In this document: positions 10,968-22,027 of the stretch, one piece after another | Layout of the letters: the number at the start of each line of letters is the position of its first letter | Position numbering within the stretch: the stretch's first letter is position 1 | Assembly (NCBI GenBank): GCA_047967505.1 | Contig: CM106539.1 | Direction: 5' to 3' (one strand) | DNA from: Dipteris shenzhenensis | Lineage: Eukaryota; Polypodiophyta; Polypodiopsida; Gleicheniales | DNA length: 64,000 nucleotides | Program-made: the position numbers and the translations under genes | The notes under the pieces: generated by a model | The model's input: the letters and a program-made list of their open reading frames with translations, nothing else | Databases searched by the model: none | Told to the model about the DNA's origin: nothing

Positions 10968-11221
10968 TGTTGAGAGTTCACGCTCAACATCATGTGATCA
11001 TGTGTGCATAGCACCATCACGTGATCATATGTGCATAGCACTAACCTTATAGAGTGCTATAAAGGAAAGGGTTAGATCCCCTAACCCTAACCCTAAAGGG
11101 TTTGTATATATTCTATTTTTTCAACTAAATCTAGTGTACAGTTAGTCATTTGTGGTGTGCTCTCTAGCTGTGCCCTCTCTCCTCATCTCCACTCTTCTCC
11201 TCCCCTCTTCATATTTTGTCA
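10968..11221 (+). repeat. 3' LTR, Copia copy 1
   Basis: A 254-base repeat beginning TGTTGAGAGTTCA and ending TATTTTGTCA, matching both LTRs of copy 2. It holds a 24-base direct repeat with ATGTGATC/CACGTGATC cores (10,991-11,014 and 11,018-11,041), a TATAAAG box at 11,058, and the run CCCTAACCCTAACCCTAAA just after the TATA box. The short LTR with a TG...CA edge is normal for plant Copia. Confidence 0.92.
10991..11098 (+). promoter_or_regulatory. LTR promoter region with G-box repeats, TATA box and CCCTAA triplet
   Basis: Two 24-base repeats spaced 27 bases apart carry CATGTG and CACGTG E-box/G-box cores. TATAAAG at 11,058-11,064 is a likely TATA box, followed about 18-35 bases later by three CCCTAA units, a telo-box-like element near the expected start of transcription. 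The function is inferred from position. The same layout is present in the copy 2 LTRs at about 14,911-15,017 and 22,051-22,157. Confidence 0.6.
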
Positions 11222-12056
11222 CAACCCTCCTCTGACCCTCGAACATTTCAGGATGGTCCCTGTTCTGCTTCTTAAAAAACTTCCAATCAGCTTTGTCTGC
11301 CTAGATGGGTTTAGCCCTCCCCTTTGCGATGGAAGTAAGCAAGGTTGACCTACGATGCTTCAAGACCAAACCCATGCGCTCTCACATGTAATTCTCATTG
11401 AACTCCCGATATGGGGGGTTAGGGTATTTTGCTTTCAATTCATCGATGACTGCTTGCTTCTTTTGGTCATCTTGATACTGCAAGTTAGTAGCTATGCCGC
11501 TCCTGAAGTGGTTGCTCATCAACCGCCTCATGGTGGCCATCATTGCTGCATCCTTTTTATCTTCTATTATCTCTCTAGCAGCCATGATTTGATAGGACAA
11601 GTCCTCGACCGGGTAAGGAGGACTCATGGTAGTGGCAGAGTCAGAGTGAGTGGTGTTTGTGTGAGCGCTTCTGGAGCGAGGAGTAGCAGTGGGAGTAGGA
11701 GAGGGCAAGGGACCTGACTGGTACTGGGTCTCAGGACCAAGTGGAGACCTATAGGGATGTGAGTGTGCTGACTCGTCTACATCTCCCGAGTCAACACAAC
11801 ATAAGCGACCCCTCCCACTCTTCCTTCCCTTATGATGGGCACGCCCAGGTGATGACCCCTCAATCTAAGGGGCTAGAGGGGGCGACTGGGCAGTAGGTCC
11901 AGCCATTGGTGTAGGAGAGGGATTTGCTGAGGTCCTCTGGGATAGCAGAGAGAAGAATCTTGCTGCCTCCTCATCGGTCATCTGTGCAACAAACTCATTG
12001 GGACTCCCGACGAAGCCATGGGCTGCTAGCAAAGGAGTTCCCCAAGGGGAAGTCAC
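11222..12056 (-). pseudogene. TNPA/Transposase_24-like protein (CACTA-associated), broken
   Basis: On the minus strand one frame from 12,056 to 11,382 gives a Pro/Ser/Thr-rich acidic N-part, then an alpha-helical part (DLSYQIMAAREIIEDKK, NPPYREFNENYM). It continues past a stop into HRRSTLLTSIAKGRAKP and KADWKFFKKQNRDHPEMF (about 11,360-11,230), which resembles the plant transposase Transposase_24/TNPA C-terminal region. Stops occur at about 11,870, 11,381 and 11,285. Upstream sequence to about 12,230 continues the disordered region in another frame, and a small exon with AG/GTAAG borders may lie at about 12,801-12,837. The gene is cut at 11,221 by the Copia 3' LTR. The family call is tentative. 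It could be another plant transposon accessory protein. Confidence 0.55.
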
Positions 12057-12224
12057 AGTGCTACGTCCGAGGGGAGTTGGTAGTCACAGGGGTAGGCCCA
12101 TGAGGTGTCACTTGAGTGGAACCAAAGTCCTCTGGAGAATAGAGATTGTGTTGTCTCCTCCTAAGAGGGTTTTCGTATGCATCAGAGGTGCGATGTGATC
12201 CAGCAAAAAGCATATGAGGAAAAG

Positions 12225-12690
12225 CATAAGAAGCAAAAGAGAAGGAGAAGCATAAGAGAAGGAGAGGGGAAAAGAAGAGAAAAAGAGATTGAAGGAGGGG
12301 AAAAGAACCAAATATGCATAAGAGAAAAAAGAGAGAAATCATATGCAGAAGAGAATACATTGAGAAAGCATATGCTTATGCTTATGCATAAGCATATGAT
12401 AATATGCTCATGCATAAGCATAGGCATAGGAATAGGCGTAAGAGGGGAAAAAGAAGAGGGGAGAAAAGCATAAACATAAGAGAAGGAATAGGGGAAAAGA
12501 GATTGAAAGAGGGGAAAAAGAAGAGAAGGAAAGGAGGGAAAAAGAGATTGAAAGAGGGGAAAAAAGAAGAGGGGAAAAGAGATTGAAAGAGGGGAAAAGA
12601 GATTGAAAGAGGGGAAAAAATAAGAGGGAAAAAGAAGAGAAGGAAGAGGGGAAAAGAGGGGAAGAAGAGGGAATAATAGAAGAGAGGGGA
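12225..12690. repeat. Polypurine tract (AAGAGGGG-type)
   Basis: About 460 bases are nearly pure A/G on this strand, built from units like GAAAGAGGGGAAAA and GAGATTGAAAGAGGGG. On the minus strand it is a long pyrimidine run, in the expected intron of the TNPA-like gene. The stretch from 12,691 to 13,348 holds no recognisable gene. Confidence 0.85.
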
Positions 12691-13348
12691 AGAGAGCATT
12701 CCTATGCCCATCACTGCAACTAGCGCTAGCTACAAGCCAATGCAAATAACAAAAATAACAAAAGAAAAAAAGAGGAAGCACTTTCTTACTTGGAATAGTC
12801 CCGCTCGGTGTTTTGTGGACTAGCCCTACAAAAGAGAGGAAACATACCACTTTTCAAATAACTAGTTAGAGGAAGGAGGTGTTTAGAGAAGCAACTTCTC
12901 AAAGGGATTGGATTGAGGAGACAAGCATAAGCCTACAAACAAGGAGAAAGAGGAGGAAGAGAAATACCAAAAAGAGAAGAGGTGAGTCTTCTTTCTTTCA
13001 CCAAATCTCGTTTTTTGTCCTTAACCTCTAAAAATCAAGCATGAAAATTAGCAATACAAGGAGAAACATGCTTCAACACTCACAAAATGAAATCTCACAA
13101 AAAATGAACCTACATTGCTTAAAGAGACTCACCTTCTTGAAAAACTTCTTTTCACATAAGCAGAGAGGGAGAAGGGTGGAGAGGGAGCACAATGTTAGGA
13201 GAGGGGTTGGGTAGGGGTAAGGAGTGGAGAATAGAGAGGAGGAAAGAGAGGTCATCAAATATAAGGTGGGAGGAGAAATTTTTGCTTTTCGTGCAATAGA
13301 GATGCCAAAGAAAGCATCACATGAGGATTTGGGTTTAAGCCCCCAGTG

Positions 13349-13481
13349 TCGCTATATAGCGACGTTGGTCAATCACTATATAGCGATGTTTATATCTTAA
13401 AAGCGTCGCTATATAGCGATGGAACAAGGAAAAGCATCACTATATAGCGATGGAATAGGGCAAAGCGTCGGTATATAGCGA
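13349..13481. repeat. Five 14-bp palindromes in a 31-bp tandem array
   Basis: The palindrome TCGCTATATAGCGA is at 13,349-13,362 and 13,406-13,419. Variants with one change, TCACTATATAGCGA, are at 13,373-13,386 and 13,437-13,450, and TCGGTATATAGCGA is at 13,468-13,481. The last three are spaced 31 bases apart within a repeated unit AGCRTCRCTATATAGCGATGG. Arrays of short motifs near the ends of CACTA elements bind the TNPA protein in En/Spm. The position, upstream of the transposase and between two opposed genes, fits that role by inference. Confidence 0.85.
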
Positions 13482-13591
13482 CCGTTCAGGGCACTTATTA
13501 TTAGAACAGAGAAAAGAAGCTCATGGGTGGCTATTTTTTGGATCTGAATAGATTTCCTTGCAGCTCATGTTGTGAATTTGGGAGTGTGCAG

Positions 13592-14887
13592 ATGGAAGGG
13601 ACAAGTGGAAGTTTGTCAGATGATGCGCCAATGCCCGGGAGCACAGTGTAGCTTACTGAGAGGTTGTATTGTCATTGCACTCATTGCAAGTGAGTAGTAC
13701 GACATCAACATCATATTATCATGCACCACTTACAGATGTATGGGGAGGAGCCCGAACCAGTACCCACCATTGGTGTTGCACGTGGTGATGGATCATCAGT
13801 AAGTCAATGCTATTTGAGTTTGTGGTTAATATTGGATACCATTATGACACGAAACCTTGAGACAAGATCTTATATTTACACGAAATCTTGAAACGGGATG
13901 AAGAGGGTGGCGAGGGTGCGCATATATCTTCACACTTTGAGCAAGACTATAGTCTCTCGGATGATGACGAGGGTATGGTGGACATGATGGATTCTATTTT
14001 TAGGGGCACTACATCACATGTACACGTGATGTCAGAGTATGAGGTCAAAATGCAAGAGTTGCAATCAACACAGTTGTACGAGGGTACTAGGATGTCTAAA
14101 CTACAGGCTTGTCTCTCAATCTTGAATTTACAAGCAAACTATGGGTGGTCGGATACAAGTGTCTCGGCCTTAATGAGGTACGGTTCTCGCATTAATTTGA
14201 TTCTTTTTCTCCTCTCTTTCCTTTTTCTCTCTTATCTCCTCTTTTCGTCTCTTTTCATCTCTTTTCTCCTCTCTTTCCTTCTCTTTTTTCTCTTTTATCC
14301 CCACTTTTTCTCTTTTCACTTTCTCTCTTATCTCCTCTCTTTTTCTCTTTTTACTCATCTCTTTTCTCCTTTTTCTCCTCTCTTTTTTCTCTCTTTTTTC
14401 TCCTCTCTTTTCCTCTCTCTTTCCTTCTCTTTTTTCCCACGTGAAGCTTCAATAGCCTACCATTGAGCAAACAAATATAGACTTCTGTCACTCTAGTTCA
14501 AAGAATGCAGGAGTCTGTAAATGTTTGCTCAATGTCAAGCTATAGGATTCTAAGCTTGCTCAATCTCTTACATGTATTCTTAGCTATAGGATTAGTGACA
14601 TGACTTCTTTGTTGCTTTGAGGATTATCATTATTTGAAGCCTATGTATGTTTGAATTGTGATAGGTTGCTCCAGAAGATGTTGCCTGCACTAAATACCAT
14701 GCCCGCATCAAGAGATGAAGCAAAGAAGATGCTAACAATGGTGGGTATGGATTATGATACCATCCATGCTTGTTGTAATGACTGTATTCTCTTTCGTCGT
14801 GAGCATGGAGATTTGGCTAGTTGTCCAAAGTGTGGGGAACAACGATATAGAGATGACTTGTAGGGTGAGCAGATATTGGTAAAGGTC
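13592..14887 (+). pseudogene. CACTA (En/Spm) transposase, 5' part
   Basis: The N-terminal part of a TNPD-type transposase is split over exons. A first exon from ATG 13,592 (MEGTSGSLSDDAPMPGS, then CHCTHCK and HHLQMYGEEPEP) is followed by an exon at about 13,888-14,178 (SKLQACLSILNLQANYGWSD, like the GCTKLSAVLRLYNLKARYGWSD motif of the family). A pyrimidine-rich intron comes next, then an exon from about 14,665 (MLPALNTMPASRDEAKKML, DYDTIHACCNDCILFRREH, CPKCGEQRY). The Cys/His pattern is typical. A TAG stop occurs at about 14,861. Coding similarity continues in the same frame to the Copia insertion at 14,888 and resumes at 22,284. Confidence 0.85.
14190..14445 (+). repeat. Pyrimidine-rich tract in a CACTA intron
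   Basis: About 250 bases of almost pure C/T (TTTTCTCCTCTC units) lie between two transposase exons. The rest of the putative intron, 14,446-14,664, is ordinary AT-rich sequence. Confidence 0.85.
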
Positions 14888-15131
14888 TGTTGAGAGTTCA
14901 TGCTCAACATCATGTGATCATGTGTGCATAGTACCATCACGTGATCATATGTGCATAGCACTAACCTTATAAAGTGCTATAAAGGAAAGGGTTAGATCCC
15001 CTAACCCTAACCCTAAATGGGTTTGTATATATTCTATTTTTTCAACTAAATCTAGTGTATAGTTAGTCATTTGTGGTGTGCTTCCCTCTCTCCTCATCTT
15101 CACTCTTCTCTCCCCTCTTCATATTTTGTCA
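14888..15131 (+). repeat. 5' LTR, Copia copy 2
   Basis: 244 bases, TGTTGAGAG ... TATTTTGTCA. It differs from the 3' LTR by a handful of substitutions and lacks about a dozen bases around CTCTAGTTGTGC. It contains the duplicated CATGTG/CACGTG motifs, TATA box and CCCTAA run. Confidence 0.93.
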
Positions 15132-15143
15132 TGGTATCAGAGC
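15132..15143 (+). promoter_or_regulatory. Primer-binding site, Copia copy 2
   Basis: TGGTATCAGAGC follows the 5' LTR with no gap. It is complementary to the 3' end of plant initiator-Met tRNA, the usual primer for plant Copia elements. Confidence 0.95.
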
Positions 15144-17765
15144 TTCCTTGCCTTCCGCTGAGGCATTGCGATCCTTGAGAGTGCGAGAGAGATTGTGAGA
15201 TTGAGAGTTCTCTTGAGTGTTCTCTGTGAGAGTCCACTTCCGGTAAGAGACCACCTTCCATTTCTTTGATAGAAATTTTTGTCATACAATTCCGTCCATT
15301 GGAAGAAGATTTCCGTTCATCTCCTTCGAGAGTTCTTTGAGAGATTATGTGAGAGAGAGAGAGTTTATGAGGGATTGAAGTCTTCATTGAGAGAGAGAGA
15401 ACTTAAATCTCTTCCTGCTATAGTTGACAGAGAAAGTTTTATGAGAGAAAGAGAGTCCATAATGTAGGTAGCTGACGAAGGTAGCTCTCCATGGGCATAG
15501 TCTTGGCTATGGATCCATGAGCTTGCTTCGATCTTTTCTAGCGTCCTTGTTGCTTTCATTTGATCCACGATATAAGTTTTCAATGATCACTAGCTATGGC
15601 AATCACCTGACATAATTGCATAGTAGAAGATAGTTCTCCGTAAGCTAGTGAACGAGCACATTGAGCTTGTCTCCATGGTTCTGCACTCAGAGTTATGGCA
15701 ATAAGCTATGTGCTCTGAATGAACTCGCTAATCCAGCAACCTGTGCTCTAAGGTTCACTTCTGTGCTCCTGTGCATTCCAGCGCCTCCTACACCTTCAAC
15801 AAGCCTCACAAGATGGCCTCCAGCTCACAACGATTGCCTCCTACAACTGCGACCCGCTGGCAACTGCCTCTCCATCAAAGTCCAAAAGCTCCTTCAATAG
15901 GCAACACCTATGATGGGCTATGTGCAATAGTATGTTCTACCGTCATCCGCCCGTGCAGTGCCAAGCTCCGAGACCTTCTTCACTGATGACTTCCAAAGCT
16001 CACACCTGAGCTGTATAGTGAGCTTACCGGCTCCTTCAGCCGATGCCACAGCGATGCTAGCCCACAGTGCATCCAAACGACCCTCTCCAGCACGGCGGCT
16101 CAACTCCAGCAAGCGACTCATCTCTTGGCAACTCCACTGGCCACAATGACCAAGCTTGTGCACACAACTTGTGCACAAACGGCTCCTAGCATTACCTACG
16201 ACACCACCGAGTAGTTGCATGAAATATCTATAGCAGAGATCCACTTTCACTGTGCCCTAAAGGCCTTGCCATAGTCACCCACAACGGGCAACACCAGCTA
16301 TCATAACCCAACGATAATGAGCTGATGACTTAGCCTGATGATCTGCAACCCATCGACAAGCTCAGCCACCTAGAGATGGAATCTCGTTGATTCTGTTTGA
16401 ATCTATAAAAGATTATGGTGTACTACAACCTGACACGTGGCCTTATCTCCTTATCTACCACGTCAGTCGCACTTGCCATGTTAGTAGCCCTCGCTTTGTG
16501 CCATGTCATCTTATCCTCGTGCCACGTGTCATCACTCCTTACCTACCACATGTCACCCCTATCCTTGTGCCACATCAGCAAACCCTATCTTATTGCCACA
16601 TCAGCACCTTATCTACCACGTCATCAATGACATGTCACCTGCCACATCATCAGAGACATGTCACCTGCCATGTCATCAGGGACACATCATCTACCATGTC
16701 ATCTACCACATCACCTATGCCATGTCATTAGTGCCACATCATCATTACCACATCATCTATTGACATCATCATCTGTCCCACCTCAACAGTGCCACCTCAG
16801 TTGTCCAGTCAGCATGTCCAGTCAGCATGTCCAGTCAGCACTGACCTCTACAGGCACACACAGTGCTCCACAGTCACCTCATCTGACCACTCCTACCACC
16901 TCAGCACAGGCCTCCACTGGCACACCTCTTGCTAGGCATAGTGCCACATCATCACTACATGTGACCTACAGTGGTACATCATCATTGAGCACCATTTGCA
17001 CTCCTTTTACCCCTCCACCTAGATCAAGCCGTATCTCTTGATCCATGAAGAATTTGAGGGCGCTCCAAAAAGGAAAGTCACTAATTTTTTTATGCTCTAT
17101 GCGCTCGTTACATCACACGCACATTTTGGCACAAGTTACACTCACATTTGAGCCTCACCGGACAAAACCACTTCCTTCATGCACATTTGCCTCTACATCG
17201 ATGCATCTGACCCAACACTTAAAAAGAACAAAAGAAAATGAATTATTTGCTATTCTTTCATCGATCGATGGTTGGTATAGATCTAGAACAAAGTAGACTA
17301 GATCACCATAGAGGGGATGCTTTGAATTTCCCCAAGTTGCCAATCTAAGCCATGCCCGAAATTCCCGACTAGTACCTACTTGGAGTCAGTCCATATGCTC
17401 ACATACGGTTTCACATCATTACAGTACCTAAAACCTTATGTTCATCAGTTTAGTCAGCAAACTTCAGAGAGTACAGAGGCATTGTAGATTGATTCAATGG
17501 GTAGATAGAATTTGATTTCACACACACATGCCACCATTGTAAAGCCTATTCGGCTATCTCACGACATCGTGCACATCATTTCAGCCTTGTAAAGCCTCTT
17601 GCTATTCCCAGCATTATTGCCACAAGCCTTGTAACATATATCAGATTTTATATATTGCAGTTCTATCTTCACCGACGGTTCAGATATTTCACTTGGTATA
17701 GTCTGTGTTTTGTAGTTGATTCATACAGAGATTTTCATGACACTTTTGAGTACATTTCTTGCACC
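15144..17765 (+). other. Copia copy 2 untranslated leader with CCACATCATC array
   Basis: A 2.6-kb leader without a recognisable gene. 15,144-15,470 is rich in GAGAGA. 15,660-16,380 is AGCTCC/CAACG-type sequence. 16,425-17,000 holds the degenerate array of CCACRTCATC, CCATGTCATC and GCCACCTCAG phrases, including short perfect repeats of GTCCAGTCAGCAT near 16,810-16,845. 17,000-17,765 is closely similar to 5835-6636 of copy 1. Open frames in the array are compositional. Confidence 0.75.
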
Positions 17766-19229
17766 ATGTCGACTAGCAACCTCAATCCAGAGGCATCTGC
17801 TAAGTTAGACAACTCCAATTACGGTACATGGAAATACCAAATGGAGACCATTCTTGTACTTTAGCACAAATGGGAGTATTTTGGTGGGTCTAAACCTAGA
17901 CCATTGGCCGATCTACCCACAAGTAGCTCTACTCCATCTACTGTCACAGCACCATCAATGGGATCTATAATGGCATCTATAGCTACACAAACAGTTTTTG
18001 CACCTATAGCAGATCCTACCATCACCCGAGCTCAGGCATAATGGGATAAGAAAGACAAGTATGCCTATCATTTGATCAAGCAAAATGTGCAAGATGTCAT
18101 GCTAGGACAGCTCAACATAGTCAAGAGATTGAAAGAAGCATGGGATATGTTCACAGCTCTCTACGAGTCCAAGAACACATCTAGGATTCTCACAGTGAGA
18201 AACCAGATCAACCAGAGTTTCCGCAACAACAGCCAAACTGGTCATGCTTATGTACTCCGCATAAAAGCCTACAACAATCAACTTGCAGCAGCAAGAGAGA
18301 CTATGAACCCCGCAGAAATGGTTCAAGTCATTCTAAATGGACTAGAAGAGGGATACGAGAATCTAGTCCAGAGTATTGCCACCCAACAGCAAATTCCGAC
18401 ACTGGAAGAACTTTAGTTAGCATTCCTACTTGGTGAAGAACTCATGACTCAGGCAATTCAAGCACGTAAAGGTCATTCTAATGATCAGACATTCACAACT
18501 TCAAACAGAAGCAAAGGCAGAGGCAGAGGCAGAGGTAGATCATATCAGAAAAGTGGTCATCATCAACAACAAAATCAAAGTCAACATCAGCATCATCCTT
18601 AGCAGCATCAGAATCAGCAAAGAGGAAATCATTCCAACTGAGGAAGATCTCAAGGATGAGGGAATGCATCCACCAACATGTCAAACATTCAGTGCAACTA
18701 CTATCACAAGTTTGGACACTATGAAAGAGATTGCCACAAGAAGCAGTACGACCAAGGTGGTCAATCCAGTAGCAATTGAGGGAATTTTTGAATTAGAGGA
18801 AGTCATTGTGGTGGAGATTCTAGTCACAGTGATTTTGCAAATGAACATGGAAATATGTTTCTTGCAAGCAAGGAAATGCATCAGACTGATACAATGTACC
18901 CAGACATTGATTACAATCCCAAAGAGGATTTTAGCTATCAAGTCGACCAAGTGGAATAGGATCCTTGGTACATCAAGAGCGGTGCATCATCTCACATGAC
19001 AAATCATTAGGAATGGTTCACAGAAATGAAGCCATTAGAAGGTCAAAAAAATGTCATCTACCTAGCAGACAATACACCGAATTCAATTCAAGGGACAGGT
19101 GTTATCCCTATGAACAACTTCACTAGTATGAAAGGATTAGTGAAAGATGTGCTCTATGTTCCGAAGCTCAGCAAGAACCTCGTCAGTAGGTCAAATGACG
19201 AAACACAATTACAGAGTCATCTTCGATGG
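17766..19229 (+). pseudogene. Copia gag and protease, copy 2
   Basis: The ATG at 17,766 begins the same Gag as copy 1 (MSTSNLNPEASAKLDNSNYG). It shares the TAG at 17,862 with copy 1, where other codons around it are intact. It adds its own stops (TAA near 18,042, then several more) and a 2-base insertion near 18,417. The zinc knuckle has lost one Cys (CNYYHKFGHYERDC), and the protease site reads WYIKSGAS, with Lys in place of the catalytic Asp. The stretch GLVKDVLYVPKLSKN near 19,135, deleted in copy 1, is present here, which shows how copy 1 lost frame. Confidence 0.88.
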
Positions 19230-21909
19230 TGATGAATGCACTATCAAAGATAAATTCAAAAGATGTTAGCTAGTAGCAAAAGGTGTCAAGGAAGGATGCT
19301 TATACAGAATGCCAGCTATAGTACCATATAAGCATGCCATGTCAGCCCAACCGCAACAAATGCCACTATCTAAAAAATGGCACAAGAGATATGGTCATGT
19401 CCATTTCAAGTACTTGTTAGATCTCAAGAATCAGAATATGGCAATTGGGATTCTGAAGCTACAATTTCTTGGAAAAGTTTGCGAAGCATGCTGCTTCGGC
19501 AAACAAAAGCGAACCAACTTTGGTAGAAGTACCTCTCGTGCACGAGGTATTCTTGATTTGATACATATAGATGTATGGGGTTATGCCCAGACCTGCAGCA
19601 TCAATGGTTCACTTTACTACTTCACTTTCATTGAAGACTACAGCAGATATTGTTGGGTCTACTTTCTGAAAGAGAAATCTAAAGTGTTTTCCACATTTCA
19701 AGAATTCAAAGCCATGGTAGAAAACCAGACAATTTACATGTGTAGATACTCCTCAACAGAATGCAAGAGCTGAAAGGAAGAATGGGACTTCAGCTAACAG
19801 TGCTAGAGCAATACTTAGTGAGAAGCATCTTCCGAATCAGTATTGGGCAGAAACAATAGCCACTACAAACTATTTGCTTAATCGGCTTCCTACCGAACCG
19901 ATACAAGGTATGACTCCTTATGAAGCATTCACTGGACACAAGCCACACATTAGGCATCTTCACATATTTGGTTGCATAGCATATGCCCACATACATGATG
20001 ATCATCGCAGGAAATTGGATGCAAAGTCACGCAAATGCATCATGGTTGGCTACAGTGAAGAAAGCAAAGCATACAAATTGTATGGTCCCATCAACCGCAA
20101 AGTCATTATCTCCAGAGATGTAATCTTTGATGAGGAATCAGTATGGAAAACCTCACCTACACAGGAGATAGAAGCATCGACTTCATAGTCATCTACAGAA
20201 CAGGTTGATGAAGAAGAGCAAGAATTGCCAGCAACACCCAAAGTAGAGCCATAGCAGCTCAAATGGTCTACTAGGGAAAGCAGACCTCCAGCCAGATTGA
20301 CATATGCTTAGAAAGGCAAAGCAATTCAAGTTGAAACCACCAATTATGCTCTTATGACTACCATCATGGCTATAGAAGAACTAGTGTACTTCAAAGATGC
20401 AGTAGACAAGCCAGAATGGCAAACTGCTATGAATGAAGAAATGGATGCTTTGTATAAGAATAATACTTGGGAATTATGCAACCTTCCACCAGGAAAGAAG
20501 GCCATAGCAAACAAATGGGTATACAAAGTGAAGTACAATCCAGATGGCAGTATTCAAAGATACAATGCCAAATTAGTTGCAAAAGGATTTGCACAACATA
20601 TGGTCAAGATTATGATGAGACTTATGCTCCAGTAGCAAAGATGGATTCCATACGGTTCTTGATATCACTAGCGACACTCAGCAAATGGAATGTGTATCAG
20701 CTCAATGTCAAGAATGCATTTCTCAATGGTTATCTAGACGAGGAAGTCTACATGCAACAACTAGCAGGTTATGTTGAACCAGGAAAGGAGAATAAGCTTT
20801 GCCATCTCAAGAAAAGTCTCTATGGCCCTCCTATGGCCTAAAGGAAGCACCTAGAAGTTGGTACAATAGAATTGACAGGTATTTTGCTGATCTGGGATAC
20901 ATGAAATCCAATGCAAATCATACTCTCTACTACAAAGTTCAAGGGGAAGACATAATATTCCACTTTTGTACGTAGATGATCTGATTGTGACAGGAAGCAA
21001 GGATAGCTTCATCAAAAAACTGAAACAAGACCTATCTGCAGAGTTCCACATGAAAGATCTTGGACTTATGCACTATTGTCTTGGAATTGAGTTCTGAAGA
21101 GATTCAGGTAGCACATTCATGAGTCAACTCAGGTATGTTATCAATCTCCTGAAGAAGTTTCATATGGCAGATTGCAAGATTGCAGCCACTGCCATGGAAC
21201 AGAGTTTGAAACTTACTAAAGATTGAGAAAAGCCTACAGTCAATGACAGGTACTACAGGCAGCTCATCGGATCTCTTATATATATCTGACTATCACACGG
21301 CCAGATATTTGTTATGCAGTAAGCTCACTAGCACAGTTTATGGCAAATCCAAAACAATCTCACTAGAATGCAGCCAAAAGAGTCTTGAGATACATTAGAG
21401 GTACAAGACAGTTTGGGATAGAATACAGAGGAAGTCATCCATGATTGCATGGATATTGTGAGAGTGACTATGTCGGAGATCATGAGACTAGGAGATCGAC
21501 ACAGGGATATGCATTTTTCCTTGGTCAAGGTGCTATATCATGGTTGTTAAACAAATAGCCAAGTGTTTCATTGTCTTCGACTGAAGCAGAATATAGAGCA
21601 CTCACTACAGGTGCATGTGAGGCTATATGGCTCAGAAGACTATTGTCAAAAACAGATTACTTTGGTGAGTCAAAACCAACAACAATATACTGTGATAATC
21701 AATCAGCTCAAGCATTGGCCAAGAATCCAGTATATCACTCCAGGACAAAGCACATTGATGTCAGAGAGCACTTCATCAGAGACAGAGTGTTACTTGGTGA
21801 CATCACACTGCAGCATTGTGATAGCAAAGAGAATGTTGCAGACATCTTTACCAAACCACTCAGTAAAGAGCTATTTAAGAAACACCGACTAGCTCTTGGT
21901 TTGACGTAG
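19230..21909 (+). pseudogene. Copia integrase, reverse transcriptase and RNase H, copy 2
   Basis: The pol region can be followed throughout against copy 1. The integrase zinc module is intact near 19,380-19,510. A 95-base deletion at about 19,731 removes the SDRGGEY block with the second catalytic Asp of the DDE triad. The polymerase carries VNAFLNGYLDEEVY, in which the first catalytic Asp has become Asn (LNVKNAF), then a duplication and frameshift at about 20,825 and several stops. The YVDD codons survive near 20,975 in a shifted frame. The same extra AT before RNase H is present near 21,285. RNase H (SSTEAEYRAL, YCDNQSAQALAKNP) ends at 21,909. No active enzyme could be made. Confidence 0.9.
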
Positions 21910-22018
21910 AGAAAGGACATTCCCATTAAAGGGGTGTGATGGAATGTAATGCTCAGTCCTTCCTTGATTCCCCAGAATCATCATCTTGAGGGAAGGCCTA
22001 CTTCATGATGTTGATCTT

Positions 22019-22027
22019 GAGGGAAGG
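22019..22027 (+). promoter_or_regulatory. Polypurine tract, Copia copy 2
   Basis: GAGGGAAGG directly precedes the 3' LTR start TGTTGAGAG, the normal site for plus-strand priming. Confidence 0.85.

Larger units (their letters stand above)
3972..11221 (+). mobile_element. Copia LTR retrotransposon, copy 1 (5' LTR lost)
   Basis: A Ty1/Copia element with the order leader, gag, protease, integrase, reverse transcriptase, RNase H, polypurine tract and 3' LTR. It is closely related to copy 2 at 14,888-22,283 over its whole coding part. The 3' LTR (10,968-11,221) matches the copy 2 LTRs, but no 5' LTR or primer-binding site is found upstream. The left edge is set where similarity to the copy 2 leader begins and is approximate. 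Coding capacity is broken by four stop codons in gag, an 11-base deletion at the gag-pol region, one stop between integrase and reverse transcriptase, and a frameshift before RNase H. Confidence 0.9.

Noticed and set aside
11075-11096. Telomere or interstitial telomere site
   Set aside because: Only three CCCTAA units, and they recur at the same position in every LTR of the Copia family, so they belong to the LTR.
12182-12850. 222-residue open frame on the minus strand
   Set aside because: It runs through the polypurine tract and consists of repeated Phe/Pro/Ser/Leu text; composition keeps the frame open. Only small pieces at either edge may be exon.
13349-13481. CRISPR-like array
   Set aside because: Units are 14-bp palindromes in a 31-bp tandem repeat with conserved spacers in a plant transposon. 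There are no unique spacers and no cas genes.
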